A stretch of 64,000 nt of DNA from G963556115 sp963667375 (lineage in GTDB: Bacteria > Planctomycetota > SZUA-567): assembly GCA_963667375.1 (NCBI GenBank), contig OY763323.1, positions 1,364,001 through 1,428,000 on the forward strand, in the 5' to 3' direction. Below, piece by piece: positions 8,321 to 16,776 of this stretch. A program made the translations under genes and the position numbers. The notes beneath the pieces are model-generated. The model saw nothing but the letters and a program-made list of their open reading frames with translations. It was not told where the DNA came from and searched no databases. Positions within the stretch are counted from its first letter, which is position 1, and the number at the start of each line of letters is the position of its first letter.

Positions 8321-9616
8321 ATGAAAGCTGACGTTACAGAAGTGGCAACATGCCGTTATAAAGTTGAGATCAAAGTTGATGCTGATGAGGTAAAGAAAGA
8401 GTACGACCAGATGCTGGATACTCTACGTTCAAGAGTTGCCATAAAGGGTTTCAGACGCGGACATACACCGGATCGAGTTATTATGCGCCGTTACGGTGAA
8501 GATATTGCCAAAGACGTAACTCAGAAACTCTTTCAGGAGTCATTTACTCAGGCGCTCAAGGATAATGAGCTTTCTCCGCTGGGTGAACCTGATCTTGACT
8601 ATGAGAGCCTTGAAGCTGTAGCCGGTAAGGAATTCGCTTTTGAGACAGAAATAGATGTCAGACCAAAGTTTGATCTTCCTGAATACAAAGGAATAAAGCT
8701 GGTTCAGGAGATTGAAGCGGTCAAGGACGAGGATGTTGAAGAGAATCTTGAAAATATGCGTAAGGGCTTTGCCGAATTCAAAGAGACTGAAGAGCCGTTC
8801 AAAAAGGGTTATGCTCTGACTGCGGATCTGAAAATGTCTGAAGCCGAAACTCAGATCATGGCTCGTGATGACTTCCGTATTCCACCTGAGGCGGTATACC
8901 TGATGGGTGTTGAGATCAAAGATCTGCAGGAGCAGCTGGATGGTCTGAAGGTTGGTGAAGAAAAGCTTTTCAATGTTGATGTTCCAGAGTCATTCTATCA
9001 GAAGGATGCTGCAGGCAAGAATGTTGATATTAAAGTAGCTGTTAAAAAGATCGAGGAATCCATTCTTCCAGAACTCAACGATGAGCTTGCCAAGAAGGTT
9101 GGAATGGAGAGTCTTGAGAAGGTGCGTGAACGTATCCGTGAGGGTATGGAGGCTGAGAAGAAGCAGACTGCTGATACTGAGACTGCTAAGAAGCTGATTG
9201 AAGATCTTCTGGCAAAGGTTGAGATGGAACTTCCTGCTGATTATATCAACAGGCAGGTTGAATCCAGAACCAATGTTGCCCGTGAAGCTGTCAAGAATGC
9301 TGACGAAGCCGGTAAGGAAGAGGCTGAAAAGAAGCTTGCAGAAGCCGAGAGCGGTGCGCGTGAAGAGGTTCTAAAGAATGTGAAGCGCAGTGTTCTGCTT
9401 GATACTATTGCTGATAAAGAGGAGATCGAGGTCAAGGAAGCGGATGTAATGCAGTATATTGACGCTATGGCCCGCCAGTATGGCATGCCTCCAGAGCAGA
9501 TGCTGAAAATGATTCAGCAGCAGAATTCAATGTACTATATCGTTCAGGATGTACGGGACGGCAAGGTGATTGAATTTATGATGAAGAATGCTGAAATCGA
9601 AGAAAAAAAGATTTAG
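8321..9616 (+). CDS. tig: Trigger factor
   Basis: This 431-residue protein is the ribosome-associated chaperone trigger factor, close to the usual 432 residues. The ribosome-binding signature is seen as KGFRRGHTPDRV in the first 50 residues. The middle section (about 145-240) corresponds to the FKBP-like prolyl isomerase domain, which ends in GLKVGEEKLFNVDVPE, but its early active-site strands are poorly conserved. The long helical C-terminal substrate-binding arms follow from PELNDELAKKVG onwards. It heads the classical tig-clpP-clpX order. A consensus promoter lies upstream. Confidence 0.95.
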   Translation: MKADVTEVATCRYKVEIKVDADEVKKEYDQMLDTLRSRVAIKGFRRGHTPDRVIMRRYGEDIAKDVTQKLFQESFTQALKDNELSPLGEPDLDYESLEAVAGKEFAFETEIDVRPKFDLPEYKGIKLVQEIEAVKDEDVEENLENMRKGFAEFKETEEPFKKGYALTADLKMSEAETQIMARDDFRIPPEAVYLMGVEIKDLQEQLDGLKVGEEKLFNVDVPESFYQKDAAGKNVDIKVAVKKIEESILPELNDELAKKVGMESLEKVRERIREGMEAEKKQTADTETAKKLIEDLLAKVEMELPADYINRQVESRTNVAREAVKNADEAGKEEAEKKLAEAESGAREEVLKNVKRSVLLDTIADKEEIEVKEADVMQYIDAMARQYGMPPEQMLKMIQQQNSMYYIVQDVRDGKVIEFMMKNAEIEEKKI

Positions 9617-9827
9617 CCGCAGGTATTATGCCGGACATGTCGGATTGTTCTGAGTATGTAAATGCATAATTGAACATAAGTTCGATGATATTCTGAAATA
9701 TAACAATGTCTTATGTGGAATATTTTGACTGGCTTGCGGTATTGATAACATAAAAACCGTGTTCGTTGCCCAGGTGCTGAATTGGCCCTAGCAGCGGCAG
9801 GAAAATTAACGACAGGAGCGTTGCATC

Positions 9828-10460
9828 ATGACTGATGATAATGAAATTTATGGTTTTGACTATGTGCCAACTGTTCTGGAAAAGACCGGAAGGGGTGAAC
9901 GTAGTTATGACCTTCTTTCAAGGCTGCTGAAGGATCGTATTATTTTTGTCAGTGGTACGATCAATGAGTATCGTGCAAATCTCATTATAGCCGAACTTCT
10001 TTTTCTTGAGCTTGAGAACAGGGAGTCAGATATACATATTTATATCAATTCTCCAGGTGGAAGTGTGACTGCCGGTCTTGCAATTTATGATACTATTCAG
10101 CATCTGCAGCCGGATGTCTGTACTTATTCTATCGGTCAGACTGCGAGCATGGGTACTATTCTGCTTGCAGCCGGTACTCATGGGAAGCGGTTCAGCCTGC
10201 CTAACAGCCGTATTATGATTCATCAGCCTTGGGGCGGTGCTTCCGGTACAGCAGAGGATATAAATATTCGGGCTAAAGAGATCAACAGACTCAAAAAGAG
10301 TCTGTACGATATTCTCGTGAAGCATACCGGTAAGACCCTTGAAGAGGTTACTGCTGATTGCGATCGTGATTATTTCATGGACGCACAGGCGGCAAAAGAG
10401 TATGGTCTGATCGATGAAGTACTTACCCCTGAAGAAAAATCAGGTGCAGAAAAGGAGTAA
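9828..10460 (+). CDS. clpP: ATP-dependent Clp protease proteolytic subunit
   Basis: This 210-residue serine protease forms the tetradecameric chamber that degrades substrates delivered by ClpX. The catalytic triad is visible as Ser107 in QTASMGT, His132 in MIHQPWGG and Asp181 in CDRDYFMD. The oxyanion-loop GG in NSPGGSVTAGLAIYD is intact. The start ATG follows ACAGGAGC at good spacing. The N-terminus is about 15 residues longer than the mature enzyme, consistent with a short self-cleaved propeptide. A 211-nt gap separates it from tig and contains a weak TTGACT element near 9725, so an internal promoter is possible. Confidence 0.97.
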   Translation: MTDDNEIYGFDYVPTVLEKTGRGERSYDLLSRLLKDRIIFVSGTINEYRANLIIAELLFLELENRESDIHIYINSPGGSVTAGLAIYDTIQHLQPDVCTYSIGQTASMGTILLAAGTHGKRFSLPNSRIMIHQPWGGASGTAEDINIRAKEINRLKKSLYDILVKHTGKTLEEVTADCDRDYFMDAQAAKEYGLIDEVLTPEEKSGAEKE

Positions 10461-10551
10461 GCCGCATATACTGACAATAGGTATGTGCAGGTGCTGTCGA
10501 GTATGCAGATAGTACTTTTAAAGATATGTTCTGAAAAGAGAAAGAAATATA

Positions 10552-11913
10552 ATGGCGAAAACAGGCAGTAAACGTAGAAAGGATCAGTCGTGCACATTCT
10601 GTGGCAGGACGCAGGATATGGTCAAGCGGCTGATTGCGGGTCAGGACGGAGTATGTATCTGCAATGACTGTGTTCAGCTTTGTGCGAGTATCCTTGAGCA
10701 GGAAGATCTGCGGGAACCTGCAAATTATGCCGATGACCTTTTATTCGAAGATTCAGAGATTCCTTCACCTCGTGATATTAAACGGGCTATGGATGAATAT
10801 GTTATCGGGCAGAATTTCGCTAAACGAGTCCTTTCTGTTGCCGTGCATAATCATTATAAACGTCTTTCACAGCAGAATATGCGGTCTGAAGACGGCATTG
10901 AAATTGAGAAATCAAACGTATTGATGATTGGACCGTCAGGTTGTGGTAAGACTCTGATGGCGAAGATTCTTGCTAAAACCGCTGATGTGCCGTTTGCTAT
11001 TGCCGATGCGACAACCCTGACTGAGGCTGGATATGTTGGTGAAGATGTTGAAAATATCCTCCTGCGGCTGATTCAGGCTGCTGACGGAGATATTGCCCGT
11101 GCCGAACGCGGTATAATCTTTATTGATGAGATAGATAAAATTGGTAAGAAAACTCAGAATGTCTCTATTACCAGAGATGTCTCCGGTGAAGGCGTACAGC
11201 AGGCGCTCTTGAAGATGCTGGAGGGGACTACCTGTAATGTGCCTCCGCAGGGTGGCCGAAAGCACCCTGAGCAGAAATATCTGCAGATAAATACCCAGAA
11301 TATTCTATTTATCTGTGGCGGGTCATTTCAGGGTCTGGATGAGGTTATTTCACGGCGTATCGGTCATAAATCAATCGGATTCCATCGTGAAGCTGGTAAA
11401 TCCGGGAATCAGGAGCTGGGTGATCTGTTGGAGCAGGTTGATACCGATGATCTGCTGGAGTTCGGTATTATCCCGGAACTTTTGGGTCGTTTGCCGGTTT
11501 TGGCTCCTATCCGTCCTCTTGATGAAGCATCACTGATCAAGGTACTGACCGAGCCGAAGAATGCTTTGGTTCGCCAATATGTGAAATTCTTCTCATTTGA
11601 AGATGCTGAGCTTGAATTTACTGAAGAGGCACTGCATCTGATTGCCAAAGAAGCGATTAAAAAAGAAACCGGTGCCAGAGCTCTGAGAGGGATAATGGAG
11701 GATCATCTGATTGATCTGATGTTTGATCTGCCGGATCTGCCAAAACCCGGACGCTATGTGATAGATAAGGATTATCTTGAGCATGGCTGGAAATGTATTG
11801 AAGTAGATGAAACCCTGGCGGTTGAGCATAAAGAGAAGAAGAAATCCCGCAAGGAGTTAGAACGTGAAAATGATGAGGAGAGATTTGAGGAACTTGGTCT
11901 CGATATTTTCTAG
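10552..11913 (+). CDS. clpX: ATP-dependent Clp protease ATP-binding subunit ClpX
   Basis: This 453-residue AAA+ unfoldase feeds ClpP. The N-terminal zinc-binding domain shows C14, C17, C37 and C40, the Walker A is GPSGCGKT at 127-134, and the Walker B is IIFIDEIDKI at 188-197. The RRIG pore/RKH-type region (SRRIGHKSIGF) and the sensor-2 GARALR motif are present. The tail after about residue 420 is rich in Lys and Glu. It lies 91 nt after clpP and ends in a strong terminator, closing the tig-clpP-clpX operon. Confidence 0.97.
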   Translation: MAKTGSKRRKDQSCTFCGRTQDMVKRLIAGQDGVCICNDCVQLCASILEQEDLREPANYADDLLFEDSEIPSPRDIKRAMDEYVIGQNFAKRVLSVAVHNHYKRLSQQNMRSEDGIEIEKSNVLMIGPSGCGKTLMAKILAKTADVPFAIADATTLTEAGYVGEDVENILLRLIQAADGDIARAERGIIFIDEIDKIGKKTQNVSITRDVSGEGVQQALLKMLEGTTCNVPPQGGRKHPEQKYLQINTQNILFICGGSFQGLDEVISRRIGHKSIGFHREAGKSGNQELGDLLEQVDTDDLLEFGIIPELLGRLPVLAPIRPLDEASLIKVLTEPKNALVRQYVKFFSFEDAELEFTEEALHLIAKEAIKKETGARALRGIMEDHLIDLMFDLPDLPKPGRYVIDKDYLEHGWKCIEVDETLAVEHKEKKKSRKELERENDEERFEELGLDIF

Positions 11914-11936
11914 CTGCTTTTTTATAGAATAAATAT

Positions 11937-11971
11937 AACCATCCTGTGTAATAACGCAGGATGGTTTTTTT
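11937..11971 (+). terminator. Rho-independent terminator after clpX
   Basis: A 10-bp perfect stem (11937-11946 with 11957-11966), extendable inward by a wobble and a G-C pair, is followed by six or more T residues. Confidence 0.9.
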
Positions 11972-12073
11972 GTCTGGTGGTTTTTAATAGGGCTTTGCCC
12001 TTGACCTTTCTGGTGTTTTATTACTATAATAAGGCTTTACTGGGATTTAATAGTGTTATGCAGGAGATGATAA

Positions 12074-13015
12074 ATGTATGTAGTAACTGGAGCGGCTGGT
12101 TTTATAGGCAGTAATATTGTTAAAGAACTGAATAATCGCGGTGTTGAAGATATTATTGCAGTTGATGATCTTACTGAAGGTGATAAATTCAGAAATCTTG
12201 CGGATACTGTAATTGCAGATTATCTGGACATAAAGGAATTTGCCGAGATCTGTACTGGAATGAAGAATCTTGGAAATTTAACTGCGATAATACATAATGG
12301 CGCTTGTGCTAATACCATGGAATATAACGGTAAATATATGTTTGAGAGAAACTTTACCTATTCTAAAAATGTATTTGAATATGCTACCGCTTTTGCTTTG
12401 CCACTGGTTTATGCCAGCAGTGCTTCGGTTTACGGTACCGGCAGAGTCTCTATAGAAGAGCGGGAATATGAAAATCCGATAAATGTTTATGCCTATTCCA
12501 AGCTCTCTTTTGATCAGTATTTCCGCGCCAATATGCATCGTGCGCGTAATACGGTAGTAGGTCTGCGTTATTTCAATGTCTATGGTCCGCGGGAAGCCGA
12601 GAAGGGGCGTATGGCGTCCATGGTGTACCAGATAGCCAAACAGCTCAAGGAAAATAATAAGGTTAAGCTCTTCGAAGGTACAGATGGTTTTGAAGATGGC
12701 GGACAGATGCGTGATTTCGTCTCGGTTCTGGATGTAGCCAAGGTCAATCTGTTCTTTGCCGGCAGCAGTAATATTCATGGTATTTTCAATGTTGGTACCG
12801 GTAAAGCCCGATCTTTCAATGATGTGGCCAAAAAGTTTATTGAACTGCAGGGTGGCGGCAGTATCGAGTATGTGCCGTTTCCAGATACTCTGAAAGGTAA
12901 ATATCAGAGTTTTACAGAAGCTGATCTTACCAAATTGCGCAGCGCTGGCTATACTGAGGATTTTATGAATCTGGAAGAAGGTGTCGATTTCAGCCGTAGC
13001 TACTGGGGAATTTAG
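12074..13015 (+). CDS. hldD: ADP-L-glycero-D-manno-heptose 6-epimerase
   Basis: This 313-residue short-chain epimerase converts ADP-D-glycero- to ADP-L-glycero-D-manno-heptose, the last step toward the LPS inner-core heptose. The NADP-binding motif TGAAGFIGSN lies at residues 5-14. The catalytic region ASSASVYG and the VYAYSKLSFDQY motif (Tyr-x3-Lys) are typical, and LRYFNVYGPREAEKGRMAS is diagnostic of HldD. The start follows CAGGAGA. Its presence is good evidence that the organism makes heptose-containing lipopolysaccharide. A small transporter gene begins 8 nt downstream. Confidence 0.95.
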   Translation: MYVVTGAAGFIGSNIVKELNNRGVEDIIAVDDLTEGDKFRNLADTVIADYLDIKEFAEICTGMKNLGNLTAIIHNGACANTMEYNGKYMFERNFTYSKNVFEYATAFALPLVYASSASVYGTGRVSIEEREYENPINVYAYSKLSFDQYFRANMHRARNTVVGLRYFNVYGPREAEKGRMASMVYQIAKQLKENNKVKLFEGTDGFEDGGQMRDFVSVLDVAKVNLFFAGSSNIHGIFNVGTGKARSFNDVAKKFIELQGGGSIEYVPFPDTLKGKYQSFTEADLTKLRSAGYTEDFMNLEEGVDFSRSYWGI

Positions 13016-13023
13016 GAGGATAT

Positions 13024-13464
13024 ATGTCTAATCAGATGATTGGCATTTTAATTGGTGGTATTATCCCTGCTGTGTTTTTGGGCCTTTTCAGTTTTTTCCA
13101 GAAATTTGGTAGCAAGGAGGGGGTTACTCCTGGAGCTTTTCTGGTCGTTATAGGTATAACAATTGCGCTTGTCGGCGCAGTAATAACTCTGGTGACTCGC
13201 AGCGGCGGATTCAGCGTGCGGGGGAGTGTGTTTACAGTACTCAGCGGTATCTTCTGGGCGCTGTCGCTGGCGGGTATATCCTATGCGCTTTCTCGGTATA
13301 ATGTACCGATGAGCAAGCTCAATCCGATATTCAATGCCAATACGCTTACAACCGTCTTTCTCAGCCTGTTTCTGTTGGGAGAATGGAGCGAGGTAAATCT
13401 GCTCAAGGTTGTTGCAGGTGCGGTGCTGGTTGTGGCCGGGGCTGTTGTTGTGTCACAGGCATAA
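13024..13464 (+). CDS. Half-size EamA/DMT-family transporter
   Basis: This 146-residue hydrophobic protein has about five membrane helices and resembles one half of an EamA drug/metabolite transporter. Full proteins of the family have two such halves, so this one would have to work as a dimer. The C-terminal NPIFNANTLTTVFLSLFLLGEW stretch, given here only in outline by its NPIFNANTLTTVFLS core, is the conserved EamA end. The start follows GGAGGAT directly after the hldD stop (8-nt gap), so it is co-transcribed with hldD. A terminator follows. The substrate cannot be told. Confidence 0.75.
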   Translation: MSNQMIGILIGGIIPAVFLGLFSFFQKFGSKEGVTPGAFLVVIGITIALVGAVITLVTRSGGFSVRGSVFTVLSGIFWALSLAGISYALSRYNVPMSKLNPIFNANTLTTVFLSLFLLGEWSEVNLLKVVAGAVLVVAGAVVVSQA

Positions 13465-13491
13465 CAGCTGCATAATATAATAACATTTTTA

Positions 13492-13527
13492 AAAAGCTAT
13501 GAGCCTTTGTGCTTATGGCTTTTTTTT
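13492..13527 (+). terminator. Terminator of hldD-eamA operon
   Basis: A 13-bp stem (13492-13504 with 13511-13523) containing two G-U wobbles closes a 6-nt loop and continues into a run of T residues. Confidence 0.85.
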
Positions 13528-13536
13528 ATTTCTTGT

Positions 13537-13563
13537 TAAAGAAAATAATCTGAAAGCCGATAA
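13537..13563 (+). promoter_or_regulatory. Sigma-28 (FliA) type promoter A
   Basis: TAAA (13537-13540), 15 nt, then GCCGATAA (13556-13563) match the flagellar sigma-28 consensus TAAA-N15-GCCGATAA exactly. It lies just after a terminator, so it begins a new unit. The next credible gene starts at 13878, leaving a leader of roughly 305 nt in which I see no supported gene, only a short CTGAAA/TTTCAG hairpin near 13690. It is the first of three such sites within 2 kb. Confidence 0.8.
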
Positions 13564-13877
13564 TACAACAATAATTTTCAGCCATGGATGTCTGAAGGTA
13601 ATTCACAGGGAAGAGAGAATTACACGGATAATCAACTGGCCGAAAATGCCTGCAGCAAATGTTTTTTTCATTTCTGACAGCCTGTATCTGAAAATATCCG
13701 ATTACGGTTTCAGGTATTCAAGGCTCTATTCGGTGTTTATCCTGTAAAATAATTATTCAAATTTTTAGTACTGATTATAAAACGATCAGCCTGGTTGCTA
13801 ACTATGTGTTTGTCATTGTGTGGCGGGCAGGGTAATTAGGCTATTTCAGTTTCTTGATATAACTTTAGGAGACAGTG

Positions 13878-14561
13878 ATGATTGAAGGAATTACAGATAT
13901 TTCGGGTATTAGCCCGGTAATGCAGGGAACTGCTGATGTTGAGTCAGGAAGTTACTCTTTCAGGGCTATTTTTGAGACAACACTGGAATCTGCAGAGCCA
14001 GAAAACTGGGATCCGGAGAATACCGGTGAGTTTGTGACTATGGGAATGGTTAACACCGCTATAAAGCAGGATTTCAGTCAGTTTCAAAAGCTTGTTGACG
14101 GAGTTCTGCAAGATGCAGGTATAAGCGTATATCCGGAGTTTGCGGTCAGGATGGATACAGAAAATAAGTTGTATATTGACGGTGACCGGGCAGATAAAGA
14201 GCTGATTGAAGAGTTGTTAAATAGTGATTCGGAGATACGAAATACTTTCAACAGTCTGCAGGATAACGTGAAGTCTGCGGTCAAGATGGAACGGTTTATG
14301 GATTTTGTCGAGGTTTATACCAGTAATCAGTTGAATATTGCAGATACCAGAGAGCAATTTTATGGAACTGAAGATAGCGCTGAGGAGGATTTTTCAGTAA
14401 CGGTTACTGCTGATGCAGGGTATGAACCTAATTTAGTTGCTGGCGGTCATAAATTTGAATTATCAGTGTTTTCTGATATAGCGGAAGCGATTGCAGCGGG
14501 TATTGATTATACTGTAGAAACGGAATATTCACAATCACTGGAGTTTGAGTATTTGCTCTAA
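13878..14561 (+). CDS. Unknown acidic protein, sigma-28-linked
   Basis: I do not recognise this 227-residue protein. It is acidic, has no signal peptide, no membrane segment and no cysteine. The first 40 residues are rich in Ile, Ser, Gly and Thr with few charges, as is common for flagellar-type secretion substrates. The ATG at 13878 is chosen because AGGAG stands 6 nt upstream; an in-frame GTG directly before it is less likely. It follows sigma-28-type promoter A, and fliW and csrA lie 1.5 kb downstream, so a flagellum-related role is inferred from context only. A 330-nt gap follows that holds promoter B and nothing else I can support. Confidence 0.65.
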   Translation: MIEGITDISGISPVMQGTADVESGSYSFRAIFETTLESAEPENWDPENTGEFVTMGMVNTAIKQDFSQFQKLVDGVLQDAGISVYPEFAVRMDTENKLYIDGDRADKELIEELLNSDSEIRNTFNSLQDNVKSAVKMERFMDFVEVYTSNQLNIADTREQFYGTEDSAEEDFSVTVTADAGYEPNLVAGGHKFELSVFSDIAEAIAAGIDYTVETEYSQSLEFEYLL

Positions 14562-14817
14562 TCGGCGCAATATTTTATGATTATGAAGTAGAGATAAAAA
14601 GCTTTTTTAAAAAAAGATGAATGTAATGCGCGGTGAGCAGATGGTGCTGTTAAGAGCCGGGAAGATAGAATGTAATTAACTGCTGTTGTGAATGTTATGA
14701 TCTGTAATGAGATAATGCGTTATTGCCGGAAATGGGAATTTGCCAGTGTTCAGCTGTGTTTCATACCTGGATTCGTTAAAAAATACGAATTAAATTGGTT
14801 AAAACCTGACAGTATAG

Positions 14818-14844
14818 TAAAGAGCAGTTACTGGTGTCCGATAA
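14818..14844 (+). promoter_or_regulatory. Sigma-28 (FliA) type promoter B
   Basis: TAAA (14818-14821), 15 nt, then TCCGATAA (14837-14844) differ from the sigma-28 consensus at one base. The next start codon, at 14892, lies 48 nt downstream. A TATAGT element overlaps the upstream edge at 14813-14818, so a sigma-70 promoter could share the site. Confidence 0.75.
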
Positions 14845-14891
14845 TAATTGTGTTGTAAGGAATAATTAATCACTATGAGCAGGAGCTGGTT

Positions 14892-15368
14892 ATGGTTGGT
14901 GTAAAAAGCGGCAGATTTACAACCGCTAAAACTCAGCGGTTGTATTACAGCAGGAATATTGTTGACCGGTTTTCACGTTATTTCTGCACCTTTATAAATA
15001 AGTTTCCCGCTTTTGTCGGCGGCGGAAGCAGGCCGGTGCATAAAGAGGTGTATATGTATGCTATTGCTTATGAGCAGGATAGTTTCGGATGTATGCTTGA
15101 TTATGCATTACAGAGAGAAGGGATTGGAAAAGATCCTTCATTTGATATCATAGCAACTAGGACGGGAGCCCTCCGCCTTGCAACAAATCATCCTAGGAAG
15201 AGTGCGATTGAGAGTATTCTGAATGAGGACAGATCGCTGTTTGACACTTATCGGCGTATAGAGGATTATTATACCCGTATTGCCTTAATTGCCGGCGGTT
15301 CTGCCAGACTTAATCGTGAGTTCTTTATCAAGGTATCGAATGAAGGATATAGTATCAGGGTTAAGTAG
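14892..15368 (+). CDS. Unknown protein behind sigma-28 promoter
   Basis: I do not recognise this 158-residue basic protein. It has no signal peptide or clear membrane helix. The C-terminal 100 residues (from about MYAIAYEQD) look folded, with alternating helices and an IALIAGGSARLNREF segment. The start at 14892 has AGGAGC upstream. A second in-frame ATG at 15055, preceded by AGAGGTG, would give a 104-residue protein; in that case a 9-bp hairpin at 14919-14943 would lie in the leader. Promoter B lies 48 nt upstream and a terminator follows, so it is a single-gene unit. Co-expression with flagellar genes is inferred. Confidence 0.6.
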   Translation: MVGVKSGRFTTAKTQRLYYSRNIVDRFSRYFCTFINKFPAFVGGGSRPVHKEVYMYAIAYEQDSFGCMLDYALQREGIGKDPSFDIIATRTGALRLATNHPRKSAIESILNEDRSLFDTYRRIEDYYTRIALIAGGSARLNREFFIKVSNEGYSIRVK

Positions 15369-15396
15369 TGGCTGCACTTTATTTAGTCAGGTTTTA

Positions 15397-15426
15397 AAGG
15401 GCTCTGGATTCCAGAGCTCTTTTTTT
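15397..15426 (+). terminator. Rho-independent terminator
   Basis: A hairpin of about 10-11 bp with one G-U pair (arms near 15398-15408 and 15410-15420) is followed by seven T residues. It ends the unit of the 14892 gene. Confidence 0.8.
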
Positions 15427-15542
15427 GTCTGACGGTCAGCTGTACAGAGTTACAGCTTTTGTCTAAGGATATTATTACCGAATCTTTGTAACTGAATTTT
15501 GCAGTTGGAAAAAATTATATTATATATAAGAGATTTTAATTA

Positions 15543-15570
15543 TAAATAATGTGACGCTTCTTGCCGATAA
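15543..15570 (+). promoter_or_regulatory. Sigma-28 (FliA) type promoter C
   Basis: TAAA (15543-15546) and a perfect GCCGATAA (15563-15570) are separated by 16 nt, one more than the optimum. The next gene starts at 15622 with a perfect AGGAGG, and fliW-csrA follow in the same direction, so this promoter could make all three part of the late flagellar class. Confidence 0.65.
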
Positions 15571-15621
15571 TTCAGATAGACGCTGAAAAACCTGCAGAAT
15601 TATAGTAAAAAGGAGGTTATT

Positions 15622-15882
15622 ATGATTTCTCAAGATTGTAAACATTTGAAAGAATTCGTCGGTATAGAGCGAGAGGTGATTCTTAGACATATTCAGAATC
15701 ATAAGTGGTATAGAAAGATCGGTGACTATAATGAAGGTGTCGCTGATTTTATCGAGTGTTACGGCTGGTTGATGCGTGATATGTATTGCACAGCAATCTG
15801 TGAATATCGTGATGAGTGTAAGATTAGCCAGGAGTTGCAGAAAGGTGCTGCAGTGGTTGAAAAGGTTGATGTTGCGTCATGA
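15622..15882 (+). CDS. Unknown small cysteine-containing protein upstream of fliW
   Basis: I do not recognise this 86-residue protein. It starts 5 nt after a perfect AGGAGG Shine-Dalgarno, one of the best in the window, so it is very probably translated strongly. It has five cysteines (C6, C46, C56, C60, C66) and several His residues (H8, H23, H27), which could bind a metal or form a redox site. There is no signal peptide or membrane helix. It follows sigma-28-type promoter C and precedes fliW-csrA by 138 nt. Confidence 0.65.
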   Translation: MISQDCKHLKEFVGIEREVILRHIQNHKWYRKIGDYNEGVADFIECYGWLMRDMYCTAICEYRDECKISQELQKGAAVVEKVDVAS

Positions 15883-16020
15883 TTAAGATGCAGAAATATT
15901 ATAAAAATGTTTGAGAATATCTGTGTAAATGTCGAAGTAGAATATATAGTGGTTATATGATGCACCATAGAGCAGTATGGTGTGAAGCTCCTTTTGATTA
16001 ATTTTGTTAGGTAGGTGATA

Positions 16021-16491
16021 ATGAAGGTAAAGACAACACGCTTTGGGGAAATCGAAGTGCCTGATGAAACCTTGATTACTTTTCCAGAAGGTGTAATTGG
16101 ATTTAAAGAAGCAAGAGGTTTTGTTATTTTTGACTGTGGTGATCAGGGACTGTTTAAATGGCTGCAGTCTACAGATATACCTGAACTCGCCTTTGTTATT
16201 TGCGAATCCCACCTTATTGTACCTAATTATCAGGTGATTATCGGTCAGAAAGAACGTGATCTGCTGCAGCTGGATAATGTAGAGGATGCGGCAGTATGTC
16301 TGATACTGGTTATCCCTGAAGATCCGCAAGAGACAACGGGCAATCTTCTCGGACCGATTGTAATGAATGCTAAAACAAGACTGGGTATGCAGATGGTATT
16401 GGTTAACCCTCAATACAGCACTCGTTACAAGATCTTCAAGTCAACTGAAGAGGAAAGTAACGAGGAGGGTGAAAATGCTGGTACTGAGTAG
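16021..16491 (+). CDS. fliW: Flagellar assembly factor FliW
   Basis: This 156-residue protein is FliW, which binds flagellin and, when free, binds CsrA and relieves its repression of flagellin mRNA. The family signature ITFPEGVIGFKEARGFVI lies near residues 18-36, and NLLGPIVMNAKTRLGMQMVL near the C-terminus is equally typical. I chose ATG 16021 (MKVKTTRFG), because the upstream GTG adds only two residues. Its last 17 nt overlap csrA, so the two are translationally coupled, the standard arrangement of this regulatory pair. Confidence 0.95.
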   Translation: MKVKTTRFGEIEVPDETLITFPEGVIGFKEARGFVIFDCGDQGLFKWLQSTDIPELAFVICESHLIVPNYQVIIGQKERDLLQLDNVEDAAVCLILVIPEDPQETTGNLLGPIVMNAKTRLGMQMVLVNPQYSTRYKIFKSTEEESNEEGENAGTE

Positions 16492-16723
16492 AAAACGTGA
16501 TGAGACCATAATGATCGGCGATAATATCGAGATCAGTATTGTTGATATTAAAGGTGATACCGTTCGTGTAGGTATAAATGCTCCAAAGTCTATTTCAGTA
16601 CACCGCAAAGAGATTTTTGAAGCGATTAAAGAAGAGAATATTGCTACAACCAAGAGTCAGAGTGTACCGAAAATGGAAGCTATCGGCGGGCTGGCTGATC
16701 TGTTGAAAAAGAAGAAGAAATAG
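16475..16723 (+). CDS. csrA: Carbon storage/translational regulator CsrA
   Basis: This 82-residue RNA-binding protein represses translation by binding GGA motifs near ribosome-binding sites. It opens with the canonical MLVLSRKRDETIMIGDNI and has the GINAPKSISVHRKEIFE core that forms the RNA-binding edge. Its C-terminal tail (about 20 residues ending in KKKKK) is longer and more basic than in the E. coli 61-residue protein. The ATG at 16475 follows GAGGAGGG inside fliW and overlaps it by 17 nt. FliW in this organism would be its antagonist. Confidence 0.96.
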   Translation: MLVLSRKRDETIMIGDNIEISIVDIKGDTVRVGINAPKSISVHRKEIFEAIKEENIATTKSQSVPKMEAIGGLADLLKKKKK

Positions 16724-16776
16724 CGTGGCAGGTCGTTTATTGAATATTAATGGTGTTTGTTTGGCTGGAGAAGATG

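Noticed and set aside
13499..13747. 82-codon frame on the plus strand after the EamA gene
   Set aside because: It starts inside the terminator hairpin, has no ribosome-binding site and spans the sigma-28-type promoter; composition is not protein-like.
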